From Micromonospora sp. NBC_01813 (GTDB taxonomy: Bacteria > Actinomycetota > Actinomycetes > Mycobacteriales > Micromonosporaceae): a stretch of 64,000 nucleotides of DNA. Position numbers and translations under genes: made by a program. Below, piece by piece: positions 40,791 through 52,200 of the stretch. The notes under the pieces are model-generated. The model made no database searches, was not told the origin of the DNA, and was given only the letters and a program-made list of their open reading frames with translations. How positions within the stretch are numbered: the first letter of the stretch is position 1; each line of letters opens with the position of its first letter. The stretch is from contig NZ_CP109067.1 in the NCBI RefSeq assembly GCF_035917335.1, forward strand, positions 3,409,001-3,473,000. Direction: 5' to 3'.

Positions 40791-42109
40791 GGTGGTACGC
40801 CGAGTACGCCTGGCTGGGCGGGCCGGGCCCGGCCGCCGGGGTGCTGATCGAGGCCCAGGCGGGCCGGTTCACCACGGTCACCGCCGGTGTCACAACGCCA
40901 CCACCGGGCGTACCCCGGCTCGCCGGGGTGACGCTGCCCGGCCTGGCCAACGCCCACTCGCACGCCTTCCACCGGGCGCTACGCGGACGCACCCACGACG
41001 ACCGGGGTTCCTTCTGGACCTGGCGGGACCGGATGTACGCGGTCGCCGGCCGGCTCGACCCGGACACCTACCTGGCACTGGCCCGCGCGGTCTACGCCGA
41101 GCTGGCGCTGGCCGGGGTGACCTGCGTCGGCGAGTTCCACTACCTGCACCACGACCCGCAGGGCCGACCGTACGCCGAGGTGAACGTGATGGCCGACGCG
41201 CTGGCGCAGGCGGCCGCCGACGCCGGGATACGGATCACGCTGCTGGACACCTGCTACCTGACCGCCGGGGTGGACGGGGCACCGCTGGCCGGGGTGCAGC
41301 GCCGCTTCGGCGACGCCGACGCGGCAGCCTGGGCCCAGCGGGCGCAGGCGTGGACACCGACGGGCCACCATGTCCGGGTCGGGGCGGCGATCCACTCCGT
41401 ACGGGCGGTGCCGGCCAGCGAACTGCCGGTCGTCGCGGACTGGGCGGCTCAGCGGGCGGCCCCGCTGCACGTACACCTGTCGGAGCAGCCGGCGGAGAAC
41501 GCGGCCTGCCTGGCCCGGCACGGCCGTACCCCGACGGCGCTGCTGGCCGACGCCGGGGCGCTCGGCCCGGCCACCACGGCGGTGCACGCCACCCACCTGA
41601 CCGACGCCGACGTGGCGCTGCTCGGCGACGCCGGGGCCGGGGTCTGTCTCTGCCCGACGACCGAACGGGACCTGGCCGACGGGATCGGCCCGGCCGGTCC
41701 GCTGTCGGCCGCCGGGGTGCCGCTGAGCCTGGGCAGCGACAGCCACGCGGTGATCGACCTGTTCGAGGAGGCGCGGGCGGTGGAGATGCACGAGCGGCTG
41801 CGGACCGGCCGGCGCGGGCACTACTCCCCCGCCGAGCTGCTGGCCATGGCGACCGAGGCGGGGCACGCCGCGCTGGGCTGGGCCGATGCCGGGCGGATCG
41901 CCGTCGGTGCCCGCGCCGATCTGGTCACCGTGGCGCTGGACAGCGTCCGTACCGCCGGGGTCGACCCGGCCGGGCTGGTCTTCGCGGCGACCGCCGCCGA
42001 CGTCACCGACGTGGTGGTCGACGGCCGGCCGGTGGTCGCCGACGGCCGGCACCTGCACGTCGACGTACCGGCCGAGCTGACCGCCGCGATCCGAGCGGTG
42101 ACCGAATGA
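40787..42109 (+). CDS. hutF: Formimidoylglutamate deiminase
   Basis: 440 residues from ATG 40787, overlapping the previous stop. It is an amidohydrolase-superfamily deiminase: [14 protein letters not shown] carries metal ligands H57 and H59, [14 protein letters not shown] the next, ATHLTDADV another, and [17 protein letters not shown] the catalytic Asp. The [10 protein letters not shown] segment is diagnostic for HutF. It converts formimidoylglutamate to N-formylglutamate plus ammonia. Its presence shows that the pathway uses the deiminase branch, not direct HutG hydrolysis. Confidence 0.95.
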   Translation: MRWYAEYAWLGGPGPAAGVLIEAQAGRFTTVTAGVTTPPPGVPRLAGVTLPGLANAHSHAFHRALRGRTHDDRGSFWTWRDRMYAVAGRLDPDTYLALARAVYAELALAGVTCVGEFHYLHHDPQGRPYAEVNVMADALAQAAADAGIRITLLDTCYLTAGVDGAPLAGVQRRFGDADAAAWAQRAQAWTPTGHHVRVGAAIHSVRAVPASELPVVADWAAQRAAPLHVHLSEQPAENAACLARHGRTPTALLADAGALGPATTAVHATHLTDADVALLGDAGAGVCLCPTTERDLADGIGPAGPLSAAGVPLSLGSDSHAVIDLFEEARAVEMHERLRTGRRGHYSPAELLAMATEAGHAALGWADAGRIAVGARADLVTVALDSVRTAGVDPAGLVFAATAADVTDVVVDGRPVVADGRHLHVDVPAELTAAIRAVTE

Positions 42110-43293
42110 CGACCGCGGCCGGCACCCTGCTGGTGACCGGCATCGGCGAGCTGGTCACCAACGATCCGACGCACGACGGCGGCCCGCTGGGGCTGCTGAC
42201 CGACGCGGCGGTCCTGGTCGACGGCGACCGGATCGCCTGGGTGGGGCACGGCGCCGACGCGCCGGCCGCCGACCGCCGGCTCGACGCGGGCGGGCGGGCC
42301 GGGCTGCCCGGCTTCGTCGACAGCCACGCGCATCTGGTCTTCGCCGGGGACCGGGCGGGCGAGTTCGCCGCCCGGATGGCCGGGGTCCGCTACGACGGCG
42401 GCGGCATCCGGACCACGGTGGCGGCGACCCGCGCCGCCGGCGACGACGTGCTGCGCGCCACCGTCGGGCGGCTGCGCCGCGAGGCGCTGCGCCAGGGCAG
42501 CACCACGATCGAGATCAAGAGTGGGTACGGGCTCAGCGTCACCGACGAGGCCCGATCGTTGCGGGTGGCGGCGGAGTTCAGCACCGAGACGACGTTCCTC
42601 GGCGCCCACGTGGTGCCCGCCGAGTACGCGGACCGCCCGGAGGACTACGTCGACCTGGTCACCGGGCCGATGCTGGCGGCTGCCACCCCGTACGCCCGCT
42701 GGGTGGACGTGTTCTGCGAACGTGGCGCGTTCGACGGCGACCAGGCCCGCGCGGTCCTCGCCGCCGGTGCGGCCGCCGGCCTGGGGTTACGGGTGCACGC
42801 CAACCAGCTCGGACCCGGCCCGGGGGTGACGGTGGCGGTGGAGCTGGGTGCGGCCAGCGCCGACCACTGCACCCACCTGTCCGACGCGGACGTGGCGGCG
42901 CTGGCCGGCTCGTCGACGGTGGCCACGCTGCTGCCGGGGGCGGAGTTCTCCACCCGGTCGCCGTACCCGGATGCCCGCCGGCTGCTCGACGCCGGGGTGA
43001 CGGTCGCGCTGGCCAGCGACTGCAACCCGGGGTCGTCGTACACCACGTCGATGCCGTTCTGTATCGCGTTGGCGGTCCGCGAGATGGCGATGACCCCGGC
43101 GGAGGCGGTCTGGGCGGCGACTGCCGGCGGTGCGCGGGCGCTACGCCGCACCGACGTCGGGGTGCTGCGCCCCGGTGCCCGCGCCGACCTGCTGCTGCTC
43201 GACGCGCCGTCCTATCTGCACCTGGCCTACCGGCCGGGGGTGCCACTGATCGATCAGGTCCTGCACAACGGAGCGCCGACATGCCCACTGTGA
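42106..43293 (+). CDS. hutI: Imidazolonepropionase
   Basis: 395 residues from ATG 42106, overlapping the hutF stop. Metal ligands H74 and H76 are in [13 protein letters not shown]. The family-specific [25 protein letters not shown] and [17 protein letters not shown] are all present. The enzyme opens imidazolone propionate to formimidoylglutamate. It overlaps the start of hutH by 13 bases. Confidence 0.96.
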   Translation: MTTAAGTLLVTGIGELVTNDPTHDGGPLGLLTDAAVLVDGDRIAWVGHGADAPAADRRLDAGGRAGLPGFVDSHAHLVFAGDRAGEFAARMAGVRYDGGGIRTTVAATRAAGDDVLRATVGRLRREALRQGSTTIEIKSGYGLSVTDEARSLRVAAEFSTETTFLGAHVVPAEYADRPEDYVDLVTGPMLAAATPYARWVDVFCERGAFDGDQARAVLAAGAAAGLGLRVHANQLGPGPGVTVAVELGAASADHCTHLSDADVAALAGSSTVATLLPGAEFSTRSPYPDARRLLDAGVTVALASDCNPGSSYTTSMPFCIALAVREMAMTPAEAVWAATAGGARALRRTDVGVLRPGARADLLLLDAPSYLHLAYRPGVPLIDQVLHNGAPTCPL

Positions 43294-44822
43294 TCATCGA
43301 ACCGACCGGGATGACCCCCGACCAGGTGCGGGCGGTGGCCCGCGACGGGGCGCGGGCCGAGCTGAGCCCGCCGGCGGTCGCGGTGATGACCCGCAGCCGC
43401 GACATCGTCGAGTCGATCGAACGCGACGGCCGCCCCGTGTACGGCGTCTCCACCGGGTTCGGGGCGCTGGCCAGCAGCTTCGTCCCACCGGAGCGGCGCT
43501 CGGAGCTGCAGCACGCACTGATCCGTTCGCACGCCGCCGGGATCGGCGACCCGATGCCCGACGAGGTGGTCCGGGCCATGCTGGTGCTGCGGGTCCGGTC
43601 GCTGGCGATGGGCCGCTCCGGCGTACGCCCGCTGCTGGCGCAGGCGCTGCTGGATCTGCTCAACCACCGGGTGACGCCGTGGGTGCCCCGGCACGGCTCG
43701 CTCGGCGCCTCCGGTGACCTGGCACCGCTGGCGCACTGCGCCCTGGTGCTGATGGGTGAGGGCTGGGTGCGGGAGCCGGGCACCGGTGAACGGATCGACG
43801 GCGGGGCGGCGCTGCGCCGCGCCGGGCTGGCCCCGGTCGAGCTGGCCGCCAAGGAAGGGCTGGCGCTGATCAACGGCACCGACGGCATGCTCGGCATGCT
43901 GCTGCTGGCTCTGGACGACGCCCGGCACCTGTTCACCATGGCGGATGTGACGGCCGCGTTGGCGATCGAGGCGATGCTCGGCTCGGACCGGCCGTTCCAG
44001 GCCGAACTGCACACCATCCGGCCGCATCCCGGCCAGGGGGTGTCGGCCGGCAACATCCACCGGCTGTTGCAAGGCTCGGCGGTGATGGATTCGCACCGCG
44101 ACGACCTGATGCACGCCGTGCAGGACGCCTACTCGATGCGGTGCGCGCCGCAGGTCGCCGGCGCGGCCCGGGACACGCTCACCTTCGCCGCGACAGTGGC
44201 CGGCCGGGAGCTGGGGTCGGTGGTGGACAACCCGGTGGTGCTCACCGACGGCCGGGTCGAGTCGACCGGCAACTTCCACGGCGCACCGCTGGGCTTCGCC
44301 GCCGACTTCCTCGCTATCGCCGCCGCCGAGGTCGGCGCGATCAGCGAACGCCGGGTGGACCGGCTGCTGGACGTCAACCGGTCCCGGGACCTGCCGGCGT
44401 TCCTGTCCCCGGACGCCGGGGTCAACTCGGGGCTGATGATCGCCCAGTACACCGCCGCCGGGATCGTCGCCGAGAACCGGCGGCTGGCCTCGCCGGCCTC
44501 GGTCGACTCGGTGCCCACCTCCGGCATGCAGGAAGACCACGTGTCGATGGGCTGGGCGGCCACCATCAAGCTGCGTACGGTGTTGGACAACCTGACCAGC
44601 CTGCTCGCCGTCGAACTGCTTTCCGCCGTACGCGGCCTGCAGTTGCGCGCCCCGCTGCGACCGTCACCGGCCGGGCAGGCCGCGGTCGAGATCGTCGGCA
44701 AGCTCGCCGGCGAGCCAGGACCGGATGTCTTCCTGGCCCCGGTGCTGGAAGCCGTCCGGGACGTGGTCGCCGGCCGGGAACTGCGCACCGCGATCGAATC
44801 CGAGATCGGCCCCCTGCACTGA
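43281..44822 (+). CDS. hutH: Histidine ammonia-lyase
   Basis: 513 residues from ATG 43281. The MIO cofactor forms from A143-S144-G145 in [21 protein letters not shown] near residue 54 and [18 protein letters not shown] complete the active site; [11 protein letters not shown] is also diagnostic. It removes ammonia from L-histidine to give urocanate, the first step, although its gene is last in the operon. No further co-directional gene follows. Confidence 0.97.
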   Translation: MPTVIIEPTGMTPDQVRAVARDGARAELSPPAVAVMTRSRDIVESIERDGRPVYGVSTGFGALASSFVPPERRSELQHALIRSHAAGIGDPMPDEVVRAMLVLRVRSLAMGRSGVRPLLAQALLDLLNHRVTPWVPRHGSLGASGDLAPLAHCALVLMGEGWVREPGTGERIDGGAALRRAGLAPVELAAKEGLALINGTDGMLGMLLLALDDARHLFTMADVTAALAIEAMLGSDRPFQAELHTIRPHPGQGVSAGNIHRLLQGSAVMDSHRDDLMHAVQDAYSMRCAPQVAGAARDTLTFAATVAGRELGSVVDNPVVLTDGRVESTGNFHGAPLGFAADFLAIAAAEVGAISERRVDRLLDVNRSRDLPAFLSPDAGVNSGLMIAQYTAAGIVAENRRLASPASVDSVPTSGMQEDHVSMGWAATIKLRTVLDNLTSLLAVELLSAVRGLQLRAPLRPSPAGQAAVEIVGKLAGEPGPDVFLAPVLEAVRDVVAGRELRTAIESEIGPLH

Positions 44823-44891
44823 CCTGACGCGTGTCACGGTCAGGCCGGTAGCGGCCGATCCGATACCGCCGGACGGAGGCGTTGGCGACGA

Positions 44892-45044
44892 TCAGGCTGC
44901 CGGGCGTGCCTGGGTCCAGTCCGAGTCCAACGTTCCAACACGCACGCTGCGGGTGAAGGCTTGCCAGGCGCTTGGCGCGAAGAGGAGCGCCGGGCTGTGT
45001 TGGTCTTTGGAGTCGCAGACCCCAACAACCGGCACGGAGCGGGC
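44892..45044 (-). pseudogene. DUF397 remnant
   Basis: Read on the minus strand, about 50 codons before the TGA at 44892-44894 give VVGVCDSKDQHSPALLF followed by APSAWQAFTRSVRVGTLD. This is the C-terminal half of a DUF397 protein (VxVRDSKDP..P.L.F....W..F...V..G..D). A TAG directly upstream in frame (45045-45047) and the lack of the usual W-x-K-S-S start show it is broken. DUF397 genes normally accompany an XRE regulator gene; none is present here. Confidence 0.6.
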
Positions 45045-45133
45045 CTACCCCGATCGCCCGGACCCTGCCGCCGAAAGCCCTTCGACCGGCGAAGCTGCAG
45101 CTAGGGTGCCCGAGGCCTCGCCAGACGCCCTCC

Positions 45134-45255
45134 ACCACCCACAACCACCCGGCCACGCCATCGACTGGCTCACCTGGCGACGACGACGCCAGGCCCGCGC
45201 CCGCTGGCACCACCAACGCACCCGCCTCAACCGCGAATACGCCCTTGCCAACTAG
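45134..45255 (+). pseudogene. Possible transposase C-terminal remnant
   Basis: A plus-strand frame ends with HAIDWLTWRRRRQARARW and a short basic tail before the stop at 45253-45255. A Trp followed by a WRRRxQARAR run is common at the end of some actinobacterial insertion-sequence transposases. Only this short piece is present, with no terminal repeats visible. The call is tentative. Confidence 0.3.
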
Positions 45256-45273
45256 CAAATGGCGGCTGCCGTA

Positions 45274-46275
45274 CTAGGCGGGGAGCGAATCAAACTCCAG
45301 GCGATTCAGACCCTTAATGTAGACAAATTCCCTCCCGCTGGGGGAAAAACTGGGATGCCAGGCATCTCCTCCATCCACAATCCTGGACAACTCACCGGCG
45401 ATCGGGTCAACTGACCACACACCACCCCCCTCACCTCTCGAGTGAACGGCCACAACAATATCCTGGCCGTTTGTCGCAAGATCAGCAATGCCCGGAATTT
45501 CGGCAAGGGTTTTTGATTCCCGAACTTCCGGATCCCACTGTACAAGCAGCCATCCGACCTCACCAACTACTTCTGGCGAACTCGCAGACGCTTCATCCCG
45601 AGAACCCGGCACCATCAAAACATATAGTTTCCCGTCAAGAACAATAGGGGAGCGCGCCCGAGCAACAGATTCGCAGCCAACATCCGAGCCGCCAATCCTG
45701 AAAGAATTGCCGTTGACGGTTATCTCGAAATCAGATCTTTCCAGCCTGCCGTCGACGAAAGGCAGAACAGCCATGCCGCACTCCCGGGCCACCTGCGCAT
45801 ATCCAGCAGATTCCCCGTCGACGAAAAATGCATCTCCAAGAAACGGCACCGACGGATGGGAAATGGAAGACTCAAGTCGACGTCCGCCCTCAGAGTAATT
45901 CAGCAACTCTGTGCGAGTACTGGAATCACATATAACCGCCACCCCCAATCCGCCACTTGACGACCGATAAAGGAAATGGAAGGTCCCATCCCGGCAAACG
46001 GATTCGGCAGCAGATTGGTCCAAGACAAGCTCCCCAGACCCCCGCCTCGGAGACTGCCTCCACAGTTGCCTTCCTTCGGATGCTTCCTCCCTCAGATAGT
46101 AAACCCACCCATCACTCGACCAGACCGCATCTGAGATTGCTACGTGAACGACCGAGAACGAGGACCACTGGCACCCACTAACCGATACAGCAAGCAGCAT
46201 TGCCAACGAAGCAGCAACTACCCTCGACAATCTCTGGCCCGCCACCTCCGGCCATCGCCAACCAGTTTGTCGCAC
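45274..46275 (-). CDS. Lipoprotein with TolB-like beta-propeller features; candidate immunity protein
   Basis: 333 residues from GTG 46275. The signal peptide ends in lipobox SVSGC (cysteine at about residue 35). The mature part has repeating strand patterns such as DAVWSSDGWVYYLRE and HPSFSPSGREFVYIKG, typical of PD40/WD-like propellers. Codon choice is clearly AT-richer than in neighbours, like the toxin tip upstream. It begins 22 bases after the RHS toxin stop on the same strand, the position where immunity genes of polymorphic toxins lie. The immunity role is inference; a simple accessory lipoprotein is the alternative. Confidence 0.72.
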   Translation of the reverse strand: MRQTGWRWPEVAGQRLSRVVAASLAMLLAVSVSGCQWSSFSVVHVAISDAVWSSDGWVYYLREEASEGRQLWRQSPRRGSGELVLDQSAAESVCRDGTFHFLYRSSSGGLGVAVICDSSTRTELLNYSEGGRRLESSISHPSVPFLGDAFFVDGESAGYAQVARECGMAVLPFVDGRLERSDFEITVNGNSFRIGGSDVGCESVARARSPIVLDGKLYVLMVPGSRDEASASSPEVVGEVGWLLVQWDPEVRESKTLAEIPGIADLATNGQDIVVAVHSRGEGGGVWSVDPIAGELSRIVDGGDAWHPSFSPSGREFVYIKGLNRLEFDSLPA

Positions 46276-46297
46276 GCCCCACTCCCTAAATCAATAG

Positions 46298-49200
46298 TCA
46301 CGGCTCAACAATCACAAGCCATCCGTCACGCGTACGCCCCATTGCGTAGGGACCAGATCCCTTCTCTGGCGCACCAGGACCACGACCCGGCGCGTCCCCA
46401 CCGACCATCAGCATAAGTCTTTCCTCCAAGGCCTTCTCATGCTCAGCGGTGGTACCGACACCGGTGGCAGCAACATACCATGGTCGAACATCCACACCAA
46501 CACGAGCACCAACGGAGTTGTTATGAAGATCGGCATCTGAATCAGGAGACCCTAAAAGTTCGCCCGACTTATCAGTATCTTTTTCATGCGCAAGACCAAG
46601 TGCAACCGTATCGCTATAGGTGAAGCCACTTAGCGTCATCAGCCCCATCCAGTAAGAATGACGGAAGGCGTTACGCCGCCCCACCGACCAGCCATACTCA
46701 TCTCCAAATCTGTTGGCAGCATCGATCGCCTTCTGCTGAATCAGTACACCCCTCAAGCAGGAAATCGGCCCCATAACCAAACACCACCTACCCTGAAAAA
46801 CCCCCAGCGAACTGCCAGTGAATCCGTCATCCGAATTTGCACCCGAACCCGGACTCTCGTCCCCCTTGGTCTTTGTTCCACCAGCTGCGGGACCGTTCGC
46901 CACCTTATCGGGACCACCCGTCGTCGGCGGCTTTTTTCCACCGCAGTTCGGAGAGCAACTAGGTTTTCCAGTGGGCGGGTTGTAGCCGCCGCCCGGCTTC
47001 GGAGTCGAGCCCTGGCCGCAGTCGTTGTCGGCGCAGACGCGCAGGCCGGTTGGGTCGGACCAGGTGGTGGGGTTGTTGTTGGCGTACGCGTAGCCATGCA
47101 TCTGTTGGGGGTCGGACGGGTCCATGATGGGGTCGACGGAGATGAAGCGGCCTTGGGCGGGGTCGTACTGGCGGGCGCCGATGTGGGTGAGGCCGGTGGG
47201 GTCTTGGGTGCCGCCGACGAAGCCTCTGTCGTCTGGCCAAATGGTGGGTGCCGTTCCGCGGGTGTCACCGAAGGGCATGGTCCTGCGGCGGGTGGCGTCG
47301 AGGGTGGTGGGGTGGACGCTGATCTGGTTGGTGCCGTGGTGATCGGGGATCAGCCAGGTGAGGCCGGTGACGGTGCGCACCGCCACGGTGGCGCCGGCGT
47401 GCTGGTAGTGGCGGGTGCCGTCGACCTGGCCGTTGCTAGCGGTCCGGCGGAGTTCGGTGTGGCCGAGGTAGAGGGTGGTGCCAGTGGTGTCACGGCGCAG
47501 GAGCCGGTTGCCGGCGGTGTCGTAGATGTAGGAGGTGTCGAGGTCAGGCTCGGCGGTGGTGGCGAGGCGGCCTTCTGAATCCCAAGTAAGGGTTTGGGTG
47601 ACGCCGTCGACGAAGCGCGTCTCGGTGTGGCCCCCGGCGGTGTAGGCGTACGTGTCGGTGCGGCTGGTTTCGCCGGTGTAGGCGACAGCGGTGACGGTGT
47701 GGGGCCGGGAGCTGCCGGGGGTGGGGTAGGTGGAGGTGGCAGTGGTGCTGCCGGTGGCGGACCAGGTCGTTGCGGTGGTCCGGTTGCCGGTCGCGTCGTA
47801 GGTGAACGCCTGCCGGTACGGGTCGGCGCCGGTGCGTTGTTCGGTGGTACAGGTGGTGGTGGTTTCGGTCCAGGCCTTGGTGAGGCGGCGCAGGTGGTCG
47901 TAGCGGAAGCACTCGGTCTGGTCGGCGACGCCGGAGGTTTTACCGGCCATCGAGGTGACGTTGCCAACTTGGTCGTAGGCGTAGGTAGTGGTGGCGGCGT
48001 CGTCCCAGGTGTCGGGGGTCGTCTGGTTCTCGGTGTCGACCTGGGAGGCGGCGAGGCGGCGGGTCGCTGGTTGCACCGGTGAGGAGACGCGGACGCGGGT
48101 GGCGCCGGTGCCGAGGATGCGCTGGGCGATGGTGCCGTCGTAGTGGTAACTGGTGGCGGACACGAACGTGTCCGTGCCGGTGGTGAGCGTGGTGGGCAGG
48201 CCGGAAGCGGTGTGGTAGCCGTGGGTCAACGTCTCGGCGGGGAGGCCGCCGATCGCGGGCAGGGTGGTGGTCGCCGGGGCGCCGTTGTCGTGGTAAGTCT
48301 GGCTGGTGGTGTAGGTGCCGGCCAGTCCGGTTTCGGCGGCGGGGATGGCCACGGTGGTGCCGAGGGGGCGGTAGCCGTTGTCGTAGCCGGTGACCGTGGT
48401 GGTGTAGGCGTCGCCACCGATGTGTCGGGTCGATGAGGTGGGCAGGCCGAGTTGCAGGGTGTCGTAGGTCCACGACGCCCGTAGTGCCCCCGTCGAGTTG
48501 TCGTCGCGGAGTTCCGTTTTGCGGCCGAGGTTGTCGTAGCCGTACCAGAGGGTTTCGCCGCGGCCGTCGGTGGTGGTGACGAGTTGGCTGGCGTTGTCGT
48601 AGGTGCTGGTGGACGTGCCGGCGTCCGGGTCGACGGTGCCGGTGCGGCGGCCGAACAGGTCGTAGGTGTAGGTCCATTGGTTGCCGACGTGGTCGGTGAC
48701 TGTGGTGAGTCGGTCGGCGTGGTCGTAGCCGTAGGTGGTCTGTTCGTAGGCACCGGCCGGGGTGGGACCGCCGTGTTGACGAAGCGCGGTCTTCCGGCCC
48801 CGGTGGTCGAACAGCGTGGTGGTGGCGGTGCCGCCGGTCGGTGGGTCGACGGTGACCCGGTCACCGCCGTAGCCGGTCACGGTTTCCCACTGCAGACTGT
48901 TGCCCGACCACAGCTGTCCCCGGGTCGGCCGGGCTGCGCCGTCGTACACCGTCCGGTTCTGGGTGTCGATGGCGGTATCGGCGAAGGTGACCAGGGTGCC
49001 GGTCGGCGCCGATGCGCTGTTGTAGAACACCGATTCCTTGACCGGCAGGCCACGGGCGTCGTACTGGGTGTCGGTGATGGTGCGTTTGCCGTCCGGGGCG
49101 GTCGACTGTGTCTGCCGGGGGCGAAGCAGCCCGTCGGCGATGTCGAACGACGTGATCACGTTGCCGGTCGGCCCGAGGGTTCGGGTCTGCACCGTCGCCG

Positions 49201-52200
49201 GTGCGGTCAGGGAGACCGTGTACACGTACTCGGTGTCCGGGGTCTGGCTGGTGGTGCGGCCGGGCGCCCAGACCCGGGTGAGGCGGCCGAGTGCGTCCTG
49301 CCACACCGTGGTGGTCTTTCCGTTGGCGTCAACGGAGGTGGTAGGCAGGCCACGGGTGGTGTCCAGGTTGACCGTGCTGGTGTGACCGGCCGGGTTGGTG
49401 GTCGTGACCACACCGAGCAGGTCGTTGTTGTTGTGGGTGTACGCGGTGGTGGTCACCCGGCCAAGCGCGTCACCTGCGGATGTGATCCGGCCATGGGCGT
49501 CGTAGCCGGCGGTCGAGGTCATCACCCAGTTCGGGGTGGTGCCGGTGTGGGAGGCGACCTGCTCGGTGCGGGTCACGTCACCCCGCACCGGGGCGGTGCC
49601 GTGCACCGTGGCTCCGTCGTAGAACATCCGCGTCTCGGACAAAATATGGTATGGCGTCGGAGTCGGCGTCACCGTACACGCGGCCGACGACACCTGGGTA
49701 CGGTTCGCCATCCCCACCACATACAGTTCGACCAGGACCGTGTCGGTGTACCAGACACGGGAACAGCGGTCATCCGTGGCCGTCCCCGGGTCACCGAGGT
49801 CGTTGACCTCGGTGAGGTAGCCGTAGGTGGGGTGCCACTTCTGCTCGATGCGGGCCTCGCGCCAACTCCCCGTCGCGGTCACCCAGGTGAAATCCCGCCG
49901 CACGCTGACCCGGGAGATCACCGACTGGTGCAACGTGGGCATCGCCCAGTGAGCCGGATACGTGCGCGACCCCGTCTGCCAGCCGTCGATCGAGTACACC
50001 GTCTTCGTCAATGGCTGTCCGCCAGCCCCGTTGTAGGTAATCTCCTCCAGCAGATGCCCCCGCCGCCACAAATGGTCCGCGACGATGTCACCCACCGACG
50101 TGTCGACCGTAGACAGTCGGTTCTCACCAGTATCGGTCCAGTCGAAACGCAGACCCCGCAGATACACCCGTTTCGTCTGCGACCGGGTCCCACCGGACGG
50201 GCCGATCGTGGTCGTCACATCCGTGTAACCACGCCAGTCCGACCACGACCGGTACTGCAACGAACTCGCAAAGGTCGCGGCCCCGTTCTCATGCCCCCAC
50301 AACACCTGTGCCGACGCCGACGCGAGGGTGTAGTGGTAGTCGTGCACCACCGGCGGTGACCCGCCGACCAGATCATTCTCCGTCACCTGGACGACGATGT
50401 ACTTGTGCCACCAGCCGAACCCGGCGCTGTTGTCCTCCGGTTTCCAGTACTTCGGGAAACAGCGGTGGATGTTGTTGTCAGGATCCGGAAACGCACTGCC
50501 GAACTGGCAACCCGAATCCTGGCCCAGATAGGTGACATCGATCCGGCCACCCGTTTCGGTGAACACCTCCGCCACCCGGTACTTCCGCGGCTGTGCCATC
50601 CCCGCACTGGGGTCATAGTCGGCCCGCTGATCCCGGCGCGTCCCACCGAACCGCACCTGCGGCAACGTCACCGACGGCGTCCTCGCCGACCCCGTACGGG
50701 TGATCGACTGCAACCACAACGCCGGCGAGGTGCTGTTACCTGTGGCCGGGAACAGCTGCTCCAACTCCCACCGGTCCACCACCAACCGGTTGGCTCCCGG
50801 ACCGGTACGCACCGACGTCGTCACCGCCGTCAACCGCTGACTCGACCAGAACGACGGCGCCGGATTGTCCGGACACGACGATGCCGACGACGCACAGTCC
50901 AGATCCCACGGAGTGTCCGGCCAGTTCGCCGTGTTCGGCGACGACCCCGACCAACACGACGACAGGCAACGGTCCGACCACTCGAAATCCACCCGTACCG
51001 GCGCCGGACCAGCAAACCCGGTTGACGACCGCACCCCGTACTCGATCCCCACCAACCGCGTCGCCCGGTCGTAGGACTGGACACCACCCGACCCGAACCC
51101 CGACCGCTGCACCTCCTTGTCATAGAAGTACGCCATCGCGTTGCCGTGCACATCCACTACGTACGCCAGGTTCCACCGCCACGCCTGCCAACACGACGAC
51201 GCCGCGAAATCACCCGTCTCGAAACAGGGCTCACCCGAATGGTTCGCCCGCACCCGGGCGATCGCCGTCGAGTTGGTCTGCCGATTCCCCGGCACCGTCG
51301 CCAACCCGAAATAGTACTGTGTGCCGTCCTGAGCGGTGATCCGCCAATACTCGCCTGTGTTCGACGGCGCATCCCCCTCATCGCCGTTGCTCGACCCCGC
51401 GAACTGCTGCACCAACTCCCCATCATCGTCAGCCAACCGCCACCGGCCGTTATCCGGATCCTGCACCACCTCCGTCGACTTCCCACCCCACACCAACCGC
51501 AAATTCGGCAACCGCCAACACAGGTCACCGTTCGCCTGCGTGTGATACGCCGGATTCTCCAGATCATCCGCACACGACCGGTACGCCCGCTCGATATAGC
51601 CGCCCGCCCGCAGATCCCACCCCTCGCCCACCGCACCCGGCTGCACATTCCGACCCGCCGTCTGACCGTCCACCGCGCCGGAGCTGTACCCCAACCCCAC
51701 CTCAGGCGCCAACCCACCCGGCGCTGGCGGCACCACCATGTCGTACGACCACGAGAAGTCCCCCGACGACCCACCCGACGCCCACTCGAACGACGACGAC
51801 ATCGGGGTCTTCGTGTAGTCACCCGTCTCGCCCGACTGCACCCCCGCCACCGCGAACACCATCGACACCCCAGCCGACGCCGACTCCCCGAACCCCGCGA
51901 ACTCCCCCCGACCCGCCAACCGCTGCGTCTGCACTCCGGCGTCCACCACCGCCGACACCACACCCGTGCGGTTGTCCAACCGCGACGACTCCACCCGCCG
52001 TCCAACCCCGCACCCGGCCACCTCCGGCGACGTCAACACACACCCGGGGAACGCCACCACCCCCAACCGCGCCGCCCAGTCCCCACCGAACGCCCCCGCG
52101 AACCCCGAGGTGTCCACCTCCACCGACACCGGCCCTGCAGACAACGCTCCATCCGCCCGCGCCACCCGGAACAACACGCCGGATACCCCAGCCGCCTGTG

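Noticed and set aside
48584-50359. Plus-strand frame of 591 codons inside the RHS gene
   Set aside because: Shadow of the YD-repeat coding strand; repetitive Gly/Arg composition and no start with a good ribosome site.
47000-51700. CRISPR or other DNA repeat array
   Set aside because: The repetition is protein-level YD repeats in one long reading frame, with no constant repeat and spacer lengths.
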